Of a stretch of DNA of 64,000 nt, positions 21,546 through 34,100 are shown in pieces; the first letter of the stretch is position 1; each line of letters starts with the position of its first letter. The translations under genes and the position numbers were made by a program. Origin of the DNA: Arion vulgaris (taxonomy: Eukaryota; Mollusca; Gastropoda; Stylommatophora; Arionidae). Location of the stretch: NCBI GenBank assembly GCA_020796225.1, contig CM036756.1, positions 61,904,644-61,968,643 on the forward strand. The letters are read 5' to 3'. The notes below the pieces were generated by a model, which was given only the letters and a program-made list of their open reading frames with translations, searched no databases and was not told the DNA's origin.

Positions 21546-21910
21546 TCAAATAGCTTGTCCTGAGCAGAACTTTGTCATCCCAACAGTCCTCTCTCCATAG
21601 GCCAGATGTCCCGCCTCTGCAGCCGTCATGTTCAAACCATTAGTTACATCCTGAATCCATCTTCTCCGTGGTCTTCCTCTTCTTCTCTTTGCCGGTACGC
21701 TTCCTTCCATGATGGTCTTCTCCAGCCCTTCATGTCTTTTTATATGTCCAAAATATCTCAATTTTCTCTTTCTTATTTGTAGCATCAGCCAGTTTTCTTT
21801 GATTTTGAGTTCTTTCTGGATAGATCTATGTGTTCTCTTCTCTGTCCAAGATATACGAAGGACTCTTCTGTAACACTTATATTCAAAAGCACATATATGT
21901 TTTTCCACTG
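21546..21910 (-). mobile_element. LINE fragment, RTE-like C-terminus, long open frame
   Basis: An open minus-strand frame of 120 codons: YKCYRRVLRISWTEKRTHRS, ENWLMLQIRKRKLRYFGHIK and RRGRPRRRWIQDVTNGLN, ending AAEAGHLAYGERTVG. It is the well-known end of RTE-like reverse transcriptases, unusually intact here. It lies immediately downstream of the rhotekin stop. Confidence 0.8.
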
Positions 21911-21968
21911 CTTTATTAAATGTCCATGCTTCACACCCATACTTCTTCTACACTTATTTTAAACAGAT

Positions 21969-21974
21969 TTTATT
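21969..21974 (-). terminator. Candidate poly(A) signal for rhotekin
   Basis: AATAAA on the minus strand, 70 bases past the rhotekin stop codon. Plausible by position only. Confidence 0.35.
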
Positions 21975-22043
21975 CTTTAAACTTGATATTTCTCAAACAA
22001 TATAGTAGGATGTCAGATTGCTCTAAGTTGGTTTATAGTTGCA

Positions 22044-22153
22044 TCAAGCCCCTCCTCTTATCTGACTAGCTTCTCCCATCATTGTCTGTAACATCTGAGT
22101 TAACTGATCACTACCAAGGTCATCAGCAATAGCATCACTATGGCTGTCTGGAT
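22044..22153 (-). CDS. RTKN: Rhotekin exon 13 (C-terminal tail and stop)
   Basis: Acceptor 'aatcttctcag' ends at 22154. Two bases complete the split codon from exon 12, followed by 35 codons and TGA at 22046-22044. The product is acidic then amphipathic (SHSDAIADDLGSDQ, LTQMLQTMMGEASQIRGGA). It corresponds in position to the short segment after the KQGSLY motif in vertebrate rhotekin, but the long proline-rich tail is absent. No further exon is needed because the frame closes here. Confidence 0.85.
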
Positions 22154-25100
22154 CTGAGAAGATTCAAGTCATAAAAAAACTTACAAGTTACACAAAACTC
22201 TGAGCTCAATAAAATGTTTCATTTTCACTGTCAAGATTTGTGGGTTTAAATAACAAAGTAAGAATATTGGACAGAGCTCATGTGTTGCTGGATCCAACGG
22301 GGAAGCAAAGAATAGTAACACTGCGACCTACAAGGCAAGTCGTAAAAGGCGACTGAGGTAAGGACCTAGAGAAGCTACCCTAGTAAATAAAGAGTTGCAG
22401 TAATCAAATCTGCTGACCTACTTGTAGGCGCATAACTGTCACAATGTACAATCACTCTTAGGCTCAGATCACACAGAGTGGTTAACAAGTGGTTGATATG
22501 GAGCGTTTGAAGAAGAAAAAGTAGAAGAACAACTCTAGTGTTAACTCTTTAACACCATTATATTTGTTTACCTCCAGACACATTTACATTGCCTTCAACT
22601 GATTGAATCTGGAAGTATGCATGTGAAATGGGTGGACATCATTCGGAGATCACATCTCAAGAAAATGACTTGGCTGTACACGCCTGGACATGCTGGAGTG
22701 CGGGTAACAAGCATGCTGACTCTCTTGCAATCAGTGCCCGACTCAAGTGGGCAGAGCTGATATCATCAATGACGTACGCTCTCAATTGTGTGACATGGGC
22801 GGGTCTCAGACACTGGAACGAGTTTGAGAATTAGGCGTTAAGTTTGGACATGCCAGACAGTGTCGTCTTCGTGGTAGAGAGAGAGATATAGTAATCAACT
22901 TCTCATGGGTACTGTGAGCAAATGGACTTTGGGATGGCTGCTGCAACGGAGGACAGAACACGAATGGGAATGCCCAATGTGCCATGACGTCTATCGCATA
23001 ACATAACATAACATTTACATTGCAATGTATACTGGCTTTGTCATCTTAAAAAATACTGCGAGCCAGTGTATCAGCTTAGAAAGGTTAAATACTGACCTTA
23101 TGGGTAAGTATATGACTAAATGGAAGATGGAATGAATTGATAGCACAGAATATTAACAATATTTTGAGTATAACTGAGCATACTATCCTAGACAACACAT
23201 CTTGCACAAAATCCACATCTTCCTACAAAGCTTAGAAGAAACTAATGATTGAAGTCATATTTTACCATTTTTAAACTAATTATTTCCCCTCCCACCAAGT
23301 ATAGTTTACATGGTAGCTTCTTCTTTGAACGCTCCATATCAACCACTTGTTAACCACTCTGCATGATTTGTATGTGATTGAGCATAAGAGCGATTGTACA
23401 CTGTGCCAGTTATGTGCCTACAAGTAGGCCAACATATCCGATTTCTGCAATTCTTTTCATTTACTAGGGTAGCTTCCTAGGTCCTAATTATCGCCTCTTC
23501 GACATGCCTTGTAGGTCGCAGAGGTACTATTCTTTGCTTCCTTGCGGCCACTGCACCACATGGGCGTACATGGAAGCAAATAATAGAGCTCCTCTCACAT
23601 GTCTTGAAAGATGATTGCAAGAGGTTAGATATGGGGCCTACAACCCACACTATGAAAAAGCAAACAGCTACAGAGACATAAATAACTCAAACTGCTCATG
23701 AACTGAGTGAAACATTCTTGTCCCTGTCTTATGTATGTGCCCTTGGAAATAATGAAGACTGATGATGATGATCTATCATCTTCCCCCTCCTTCTCGAAAA
23801 AACGTAAGTATAAAAAAAAGTATAGTATAAACTGATTCTCACCTATAAGAGGAGTTTCTTCATATAAAGATCCTTGTCTGACCAACATATGAGGTTTACG
23901 TTTTGTAGTTTTCATATTCATTTGTTTATCACAAGCGTGTTTCCACAAAGCTAAAGAAAATAATAACATTGTTATAAATTATTGGAGAAAATTTGTGTTG
24001 CATAATACTCTTTGAATATTCTTTTTCTGCGTTCTCACTAGATTGGGATTTCGGATTCTCTAATAAAGGCAGCCGTCTGTCTCAGATTATCAGCCACGCC
24101 ATACAGTTTGTCTTGGACGCTAGTGTAAGTGGGCCACCTCTTTCTTCTCAAGTCTGTATACTGGGGGCAGATCTGTAGGATATAATTCATATGATTTCTG
24201 CTTTCACGTTTGTGCCCTTCCACTCGTGATGGTAGGTCTGACATTCCTACTACGTGGCTAAATATCCGAGGCAGATTGGCAACCGTAGAATCCGTTATCC
24301 CATTCCTCATTGTGAGCGGTCGTTGCACCATGTTATGCGCCTTACGGCCTGGTGCATCCGTTTTCTGCAAGCATTTGTTTCAGGTTAGCATTCCCTAGCG
24401 CACACATGCATCCGATTTCAGCCAAACCTCCTTAGTCGCTTCTTACGACATGCGTGGCAGTAACAGTGGTTCTATTCTTTACACCCCAAATTTGGGCCCC
24501 GGTAACCACTTGGACGCTCTTTGAATAAACAATTTATTGAACTGTCCAGAATGTTTTCTTATTCAAAAACTAGTTCACCTTTTGCTATAATACAAAATAC
24601 TACAGTTTAAAGCAGTACCAAATGGTGAAACGCTTTACTTCATGTAATGGTATCGCCGAGTGGTTACCGGGGCCCAAATTTGGGGTGTAAAGAATAGAAT
24701 CACTGTTACCTGCCACGCATGTCGTAAGAGTGACTAAGGAGGTTTGGCTGAAATCGGATGCATGTGTCCTAAACGTGTGAAGTCTATGCGTTTAGGGGCC
24801 TACCAAACCAATGTGCAACGTATACATGACTTGGCAAGATCAAACATATCACAAAGAGTGATTACAATTGGTCGTAAAGAACGAACGCAAGAAGAAGAAG
24901 AAGATGTAATGGTATTTGTTCATTTTCTACTTCTTCTAATGCTACATATCGACCACTTATTAACCATGCTGTGTGATCTGTATGGGATTTGATCCTAAGA
25001 GAGATTGTACGTTGTGCCAGTTATGCGCCTACAAGTAGGCCAGCACATCCGATTTCTGTGATGCTTTTATTTACTAGGGTAGCTTCCTAGGTCCCTACCT

Positions 25101-28100
25101 CAGTCCCTCTTACGACATGCATTGTAGGTTGCAGTGGTACTATTCTTGCTTCCCTTGCAGGCCCCGGCACCACACGGGTGAACTGTATAGTAAAATATAC
25201 AACAAATTCTTTGAAGTCCAAATTGTAAGAAATTTGTATTAACGGAAATAAAAGAACAAAATAAGAACACAAATAGAATTATTGCCAATACCTTGGTCAA
25301 GAAGATGTTGCTGGAATCCATCCCACCACTTGTTTAACTCTAGTCTAGTGTCAGCAGCTAAAGTATAATCAAAGATTCCATTTTCATTCACTGTCCTGAT
25401 AAGAAATGAATGTGGTTTTTGACTTGTACTGGGATCAGCATCAAATATTTGAGTATTCTGAAAATATACAAAGTGTCACTGTTGAAAATATATGAATTTT
25501 TAGGCAAGATATAACTTATATTTATTTGGTTACGCTTTTGTCTTGTGTTCCGAAGGTCGGGGGTTTTAATCCGGACCATGCTGTTCTGTTCACTAGTGCA
25601 TTTTTTCCAGAGACGCCTAGGATTGTTGCCGGAGTGTGTGCTTTGTGCAATACTCTTGGCAGGTGACATGCTATTTCTGCTGAGAGGGACCGAACCATAT
25701 GGCTGAAACCCGGTGTAATGAAGTCAATCCTTCAGTTTTAGACCCTTTAATTACACTATTCAACATGCTATTTTTCATGATGATCAATGGAAAGCTTTGC
25801 ATGACAGTTCCAAGTTTGTTTTTTAATTTGTTTCTATCACGTAAACCTTACAAATAAATTATGTGTACATCATATGACAACTGATGACACAGCAGCCCAG
25901 TTACCAAAATGACAGCATGTCCTTAAATGGTTGCAGAATATGATGTAATAGCTAGGGGCTAGGAATTGAATCACCTTTCTGCATTAATTTTGCTAGATAA
26001 AGACCGTTTGGTCAAAACGTTACTGTATATTGTTACTATACTTTGTAAAACTACAATATTTTGTTTTTACGTGTTTTGCCATTGCTACATAGTTTTACTG
26101 CAATCTTCCCTTTTATCAATAATGCATTTATCTTGTATGGCAAGCAGAGGTAAGTCACTATGTTAGTGTGTGTATTGCACAATGTCATTGAAATATGTCT
26201 CGAAAGTGTGTCAATTTTGCTAACCTGTTTTGTTATGCGCTTGTGGCATTTGTGTCAAATGCTAGTGATGCTAACCTAAGGAAGACATTTTTGTTCGGCC
26301 TGATATTTGACAAAATTAATGAGGAACTCCTAATTTGAAGTAGTTATTAATCAAAATGAAAGCTTTGACTTGACATAATTGAAACTAGTGATAGAACAAT
26401 TTTGGGGCATTGCAAAGTCTCCAGAATATAAAGACATTACACAGTATGGGGTGAATTATATCTTTCAAGCTGGACTTTCTGGATTCACATGTAGGCTTTT
26501 TCCCCAGCAATCTGGGCTGGGCTCTGTCAGTGTCAAATATGGGGAAAGGTTACATCAAAAAATTTTGAAGATGGAAGAAAGATATAAAGGGATGTGGAAT
26601 ACAGCTATATAGGTCAATTATTGTTGGGGTCTGACAAGGAAAACTCCATCTTAGAAGTCATCATGATTATCATTCTAGGTAAGGCCAACTGTTTTCGAAA
26701 AGGCTTACAATCTGCATTTATATACTAATCATATATTGACTTGTTTCTCAAAAACTATAAATGATAGACAAAATATAAAACCAGATTTGGAATCAGTATG
26801 GAAAACTATTGGAAACACCCACTCTCTCAAATGAAATAAATAAAAAGTTAAAGTGCGTCGAACAATATTCTTAACATATCACCTTGCTTCTGTTATCTTT
26901 GAAGTCTTTTTGTACTCATTCTACAACTGATAATATCTTAGGTGGTACTATATCTAGTTTTGCAATGTTTCTCAAGTATGTGAAGATGGTATCATTGTCA
27001 GCCTCTAGTTACCTATTTTAATGCTTGCAGGGTTTCTGAAACATTGTGTCATGACTTCAGTCTTCATGAAGTTCATATTCAATTTTATTTGTTGATTGAA
27101 TTTTCCCTGCTTATCATATTTTTCATGAACATGGCTGTAGGAATAATTAATACCATATGTATACTCCAAATCGTTCATCGTAATGAGCAATTTCCCATGA
27201 GTGGTCCTCTGTTGCTTGGCACAATTTCAGTTTCAGTTAGGAATATTTTCGTTGCATTTTGGACATGTCCATAAGTGCTCTGATCTCCTTCGCAATATCT
27301 CCAACAGAGTCAAGCGACTAACCGGACCTATTCGATGTTGATTGATGAGCCTACTCATATACCAGTCAGGATGTTCTTTTCTGGCCACTCCAACCAACTA
27401 ACATCTGAGTATATCTTTACTGGACATCCTATATAAGAAACAACAGCGTGATAAGAGAGCAACCTTTCTACCTTTGTTACTGGTACTGTATGCATAGGTT
27501 GTACAACTTCAACATCATCAGCACTAGACCAGCAAGCCAACTGCAGGTTTTTCAGAGAACACCAGTAGCGCTTCCACATGGACAGATCATCATCTTCCTA
27601 CATCAAGGATAGTTGAAAGATTGGTTCTTTTATTTTATTCAATATACCAATGGTCTTACATTAACAATTTCCCATGTAAATATCAGGTATTTATGTTGAG
27701 GAGAAAAGAATATGTACTACACCACAAAAGGCAATAGAGGAGAGCTGTATATGAGTCAACAACCTTAATATGTAAAACACATTGTTGCAGAAACAATTAA
27801 TGAAAGATCCCATCAATGCTTTGTACAGGTTTCCTTCACAGAGATTAGTTGATTGATTGGACCATTATCATTACACTTCGGTGAGTAACCATGTGTGCTC
27901 CAATCTCTTTCTTACACAGGAAGATCTCAGCTTCAGCGCACGAACTCTTTAGCACCGACTAAGGTTCCCGATGTAATTTTGAAGATGGTGAAGATATTTT
28001 CATAGGTATTTATTTTAAATCTTATCTAATGAATTCTGCCCGGGCAGTGGCTTTCCATCCTGCTCTTCTCGATTTTAAACTGCCAAGGGTTCTTTTACGT

Positions 28101-31100
28101 GCTCAAATTGAACACAGAACCTACGTTTTATCACCAGTCTCAGATAGGACTAGGAACTCGATCTCACCAACACTGAGGCCAGGGAATCTCTGGATAAAAA
28201 CTTAGTTACAACTGGTATAACTACTGTATGTTCCCATGATGACAGAGAGATAAATTGATAAAGAGTTAATAGATTAGTTATTGAACTAATCTTAAAACAC
28301 TCTGTACAGACCAATAGGTGCTCACTATGTTCCAGTAAATGTTGAAAAATATACTGTATTTTTTTTTTATGTTAATGTCATTTGTGATCAGTTTAGCTGT
28401 GGGGCAGATTTGCGTAATTGATACTCAGCGCAAATGTTCGCCTACTGACTCAAACTCAAGACAGTGTGGGTTCTTCTTCTTCTTTGCGATCGCTATTTTG
28501 ATGATTATACCATTAGACGTGTTCTTATCATGAAGTCGACTGTTGTCTGGAGCTCATCTCTGGTGCCATGTAGTTTTGAATGTAGTGTTGTGTTGTGGGG
28601 CCAACATTCCTTTCTAGGAGGATATACAGGGGACAGTCTTGCAGGACATGTTCTGTGGTTTGATCAGTGGTGCTACAGGCACAGACGGGAAGGGGACAAT
28701 CATAGCCTGTGAGGTGTTTGTTCAGTCTGTTATGACCTATCCTGAGTCGAAAGAAGATAGTCTGTCCTTGTCTGTCAAGTAAGGTGTGGGTTCACTCCCA
28801 TACTCGAGATTCGACAAATGAGGAAAGGAATTGCCCACCTACCTGCACACTAGAGACTAGAAATATGAAATGACAGGTACTTCATATCCTAAGTTCTGAA
28901 AAGGCTACAGGACATTTTATTTATTTTGTTAGCTGCAATAAACCATATACTCAGTTCTAATCTGTAGGTTCTTAAAGTGACTCAGCAAAATTTATTAGGC
29001 CAGAGGTAGAGCACAGGAAAGTTCACTTTAAGAGAGTAGGTAAATGATAAACCTAATTTTCCCAACTTAATATCAATATTAGCTTTAATAATACAAGACT
29101 ACAAACAGGGAACACTGGTATAGAACAGGACAACGACAGGTGGAACAAGAGATAATGAGCAGAAGGTGGCGATGGATAGGACACACACTGAGAAAACCCC
29201 TAACAGCAACAAAAGAGAGGCTTTCGATGGAACCCCCAGGGCAATAGAGGTAGGAAGACCAGGAACACCTGGAGACAGGAGTTAGAGACAGAATGCAAGA
29301 AAATGGGGAAAGAGTGGAGAGATCTGGAACGGATGGCCTTGGTTGCGGACCTATACTTCCCTAGGGGCGAAGGGTGAAGAAGAAGAAGCTTTAATTATGT
29401 TTTCCTAAACTGCTTGTTTTAAATCATATACCTGTAAGTTGAGGAAGCCAGTAACTGTCGGTTGAACAAGACAGTTTGGAAGAGCAGCAAGTCTACAACA
29501 ATAGTGTCCAAAAAATGGAAGCTCATGGATTTGACCATCTGTTGATTAAAAAGGAGTGGACAATGTATATATAGTAGCCTATTTTCAAAAGATTAAAACA
29601 GATTTATGTTGTTAAATTTTTAAAAAGATTTATAATTTCAAATGAAATGTGATACATTCCAGACTTGCCTTATTTAATGTTTTATAAACATGGACAATGA
29701 ACAAGCATTTAGAAGAAATAATTTATGTTTGAGATGTGGATATACAGAAGAATATGCCATATGTCATGAAAAGAAAAACGGACAAATAAAGAAATTCTCG
29801 AAAAACGAGTAAGGAAGAAAAAATAAACAATTAAATTATTTCGGACACATAAGGAAACAGGACACAATGATCAAAATCTTATTAGACAGGACACTTGAAG
29901 GATGACAAGCAAGAGGAAGCCAGAAACACAAGTGGAGGGGAAACAACAGATGGACAAATGGCAGAGTGCAACATCAAGAGACAGTGAATGTTGAAGACCC
30001 ATTGCAAACAACCTTAAATCTGGAGATGGTACCCAATTTGAGGAGTACGCATATACAAACTTTAGTTTAATACTGAAAGGGTTTTAAATAGCATGCACAG
30101 TATTGATTAAAAATACCTTAGAACATAGAGGAAAGAGGAGAGCGAGTAGCTTGGTGTCAAATGTTAATTTATAAGAATGTTTCCCTACCTGATTTACTCA
30201 CTGAATTACTTAACGTTTTGTTCTCTGAAAGAAATGAATTAAAATAATTTAAGCTAACTATAACCTCTGAAGCTATATCAGTATTATGTTATGTTATGTT
30301 ATGCGATCGACGTCATGGCACATTGGGCATTCCCATTCGTGCTCTGTCCTCCGTTGCAGCAGCCATCCCAAAGTCCATTTGCTCACAGTACCCATGAGAA
30401 GTTGATTACTATATCTTCTCTCTACCACGAAGACGACACTGTCTGGCATGTCCAAACTTAACACCTAATTCTCGAACTCGTTCCAGTGTCTGAGACCCGC
30501 CCATGTCACACAATTGAGAGCGTACCGCATTGATGATATCGGCTCTGTCCATGCTTCTGCCCACTTGAGTCGGGGCACTGTTTGCAAGAGAGTCAGCACG
30601 CTCGTTACCCCGCACTCCAGCATGTCCAGGCGTGTACAGCCAAGTCATTTTCTTGAGATGTGATCTCCGAATGCTGTTCACCCATTCCACCCGCATACTT
30701 CCAGATGCAATCAGTTGAAGCATACTCATCGAGTCTGATATGATGATCGTATGGGTAACCTGTTGCTCAGCCACCCATGACAGAGCCCTGGAGGCAGCGG
30801 TGATCTCCATAGTCATGCTCGATGTCGTTGTCTCGAAAGCCCCGCAGTCCTCATGAAGTGTGCGACCGTTTCGTTGTGCTGAGTAAGCCCACGATGATCT
30901 GGTGCCACGCTTGACAGAGCCATCGGTGTAGATAATGATATCACCTGGGTGGGAGTGCTGATCCACGAGTGCAAGAATTTCTGCATTGACGACGCCCGGG
31001 GCCCATTCTCTACAGCGGCGTCCAAGTGTGCTGATAACCCTGGCGTAAGCAGTCATATCCTCTGATATAGGCATCCATTCGTCACCGTGCCTCAGCTCAT

Positions 31101-34100
31101 CTAGAGTACAGACCTGTTTAATAATATCCTCTGTCTCGGCCATCCAGGATCGACCTCTCTTCAATCGCCTTCCCTTGTTCTTATTTATGGATTTGTGCAG
31201 AGGATGATTTGTGTCCGCAGAAACTCTCAGATACGCTTTACCTGTGCGACTTTGTGTCTCGTGGCCATCGTTGGCAATCCAAGGACATAGCGCATTGCCT
31301 CACAAGAAGTGTCACGTGTGCAACCGAGTATAAGCCTCATCGCTTCATTTTGGATCCTTTCTAACTTATCCAGCGATGTTCTGCTTACTGTTAGAAGACC
31401 AAGGCCATAGTCCACCACGCTCAGCACTAGTCCTTGATAAAGAAAGAGAGTAGGCGTTGCTCAATATCCGCCCCCGCCATAACTTTGAGATCGGTTAGCC
31501 CTTTTCTTGCCTTTATAATTACGTTCTCAACATGGCTCTTAAATGACAGGCTTCTGTCAACTGTTATTCCAAGATACTTTAGTGTTTCGGTTCTGTCAAT
31601 GTCTTTGTTACACATGCTGACAACCGGGTAGGTGTCTTTACTATGTGAGTGTTAAGAGAGAACCATGTTAGAGAGGCCTTTGCTGGGTTCACATTCCTTC
31701 CTGAATTCATTGCACCAGTCACCAATCCTATTCAGCTCACACTGTAATGCAGATGCGATCTCATTTCTGTCCTTGCCCATGCGATACACCAGAATATCAT
31801 CGGCGTACGACATTGTTCTGCCAACTCCGACCCTTTGTGTGCTGGTTACCCTGACGGTGTATACATTGAAAAGGACTGGCGAGAGTGGTGATCCCTGGGA
31901 AGGCTCATTAGGACCTGTTGTGGTTGTGATGCCCATGAACCGCAACGCATTGATAACGTGCGCTCAAAAAAGTGCAGCAGCAATCCACTTGACCAAGCGT
32001 GTTTCCACCTGCATATCCATCAATAACTGCATAAGTAAGGTGTAAGAGACATTGTTATATGCGTCCTGCAAATCAATGGCGGCTGCGCCGTTTCCATCCC
32101 CATCTGAAACCCTCATACGCATCATATGCAAAGACCGCTGCATTGCACCAGGTGTCTTTCCAAGCGATAGCCGCCGAGAGTGGAGGGAAAAGACCATTTG
32201 TCTCCATTATATTTGAAACTCTACGAGCTATGAATTTTTCAAGCAGTTTGCCGACAGTGTTTTGCAAGGTAATAATTCTATATCCATTTGTGCCTGTGAG
32301 ATCTTTTCCAGGCTTAGGCAAGGGTCTCAGATAGCTGTGCAGCCAATCGTCAGGAATAGTGCCAGTATGGATACTTTTATTGAAAATCTTGCATAATTCA
32401 GCAAGATCTTTGTCCTCCAGACATTTTATGTGACTGTACCGAACGCCATCAGGCCCAGGCGCTGTATCCGAGCATGTCTTTAGTATTGATTTGATATTAT
32501 CGACAGAAATGTATTCTATATTGTCGTCCATGACAGTCTGCATCTCATGCGAATGGTATACGATCTGCTGCATCCTTTTACGTTCCTCTCTGTCTTTCTT
32601 TTCTGTCTGGAGAAATTACTAAAACTATCAAAAATTCAGCAAGCTTATATATATTTACTTCTGAAAACGTTGTTGTAATTTGGAGTAGATAAAATCATCT
32701 CAACAAGTACTTTATTAAACATAGTTTCTGGTTGGGAAGTGTTCCTTTCTTTCTGGCCCAGCACAAGATTTATGTGTGGTAATTCAATGGATGATTAGAT
32801 GTAATAATGGAGTTAAAGCAAAGGATCAGGTTTCCTCATATAGCCCAGTCACTCTCTACAAAATTGACATGCCACCTGCTGAAAGTTTTGTCCAAAGGGC
32901 GGACTCTGTAGTTTAAGCAACAAATCTAGGGATCTCTGAGGAAAAAATATTCTTGTGAACCAAACGACACAGTCTAGATTTGAACCTATGACTTTCAGAA
33001 CGCAAGACAAACTACTTCACCACTGAATACAATATTTATTCAACCCTTAGCAGGCTGGCGATTGAATTAGATGAATGACTGATAGCTTTACAATATCTAT
33101 ACTCTGCTTTTGTCTCAATACAATGAGTAATCAAACAGTTGTCTCCAACATAGTTTACTAATTTTTGTTACAGCATACAGATGAAACTGTTGTTATCATT
33201 GTTTGAGGTAGATCTTCTTCTTCGAACTCTCCATATCGACCACTTGTCAACCACTCTGTTTGATTTGTATGTGATCTGCGTCTAAGAGCAATTGTATGTT
33301 GTGCCAGTTATGCGCCTACAAGTAGGTCAACACATCCGATTTCTGCGCTGCTTTTTATTTACTAGGTAGCATCCCTAGGGCCTACATCAGTCGCCTCTTA
33401 CAACATGCATTGTAGGTTGCAGTGGTACTATTCTTTGCTTCCCTTGCGGGCCCCGGCACCACACGGGCGGTGTGAGGTAGATGACTATTATTATTAATTA
33501 TTACTATTATTTGCAATGCCTGATAAAACCTATCAAGACAAAAAAGGTATGATATCATGAAAGTAATACAAAATTAATAATCAAACACAAGCTAGCTATC
33601 GTATTGTTATTGTAGTAATCTTGTACCGTTATGTCACATTATGCGTGCAAACAAGTTCTTCATACTGCTCTATCCTGAGAAACTCGTTTAATCTCTTCTA
33701 TGGAATTGAGTTGGATATTACTCGCCTCTCTCAGTAAATTTTGTTTTTGGGTTTCCCTATTGCATCCTTTCTTTCTTGTATCCTTTGCTTCCCACTTCAA
33801 TGTCTGCTTTGTGATATTTTTATCCTTCTTCTCAGAGTATGCCCAACATATCTCCATAGTTTCTTTATAGAACAGTTGTTTCTAGTGGTTGATCAGACAT
33901 GTCTCTGATTTCATATTTCCTAAATGCGTCCCATTTTATATTCATTATTTTTCATTGGCATCTATTTTAAAATTCATTAAACTTACTTTATATATATTTA
34001 GTCATGGCTATCGTATTCATCCTTTAACTAATTTCTTGAAGAAAAATTATTTATCAAATTGCTTTATTATTTTTTTTCCAGTCTTAGTATGGAAACTAAT

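Noticed and set aside
23625..23842. Continuation of the frame beyond rhotekin exon 12
   Set aside because: Read-through past the gtgaga donor gives low-complexity text, while exon 13 joins in phase and closes with a stop.
27355..27471. Continuation of the PH-domain frame beyond exon 10
   Set aside because: The frame stays open by chance into the intron. The donor gtagaa at 27471 and the phase of exon 11 show where the exon ends.
30600..32400. Plus-strand open frames of up to 126 codons
   Set aside because: Shadows of the LINE D reverse transcriptase and RNase H read on the minus strand.
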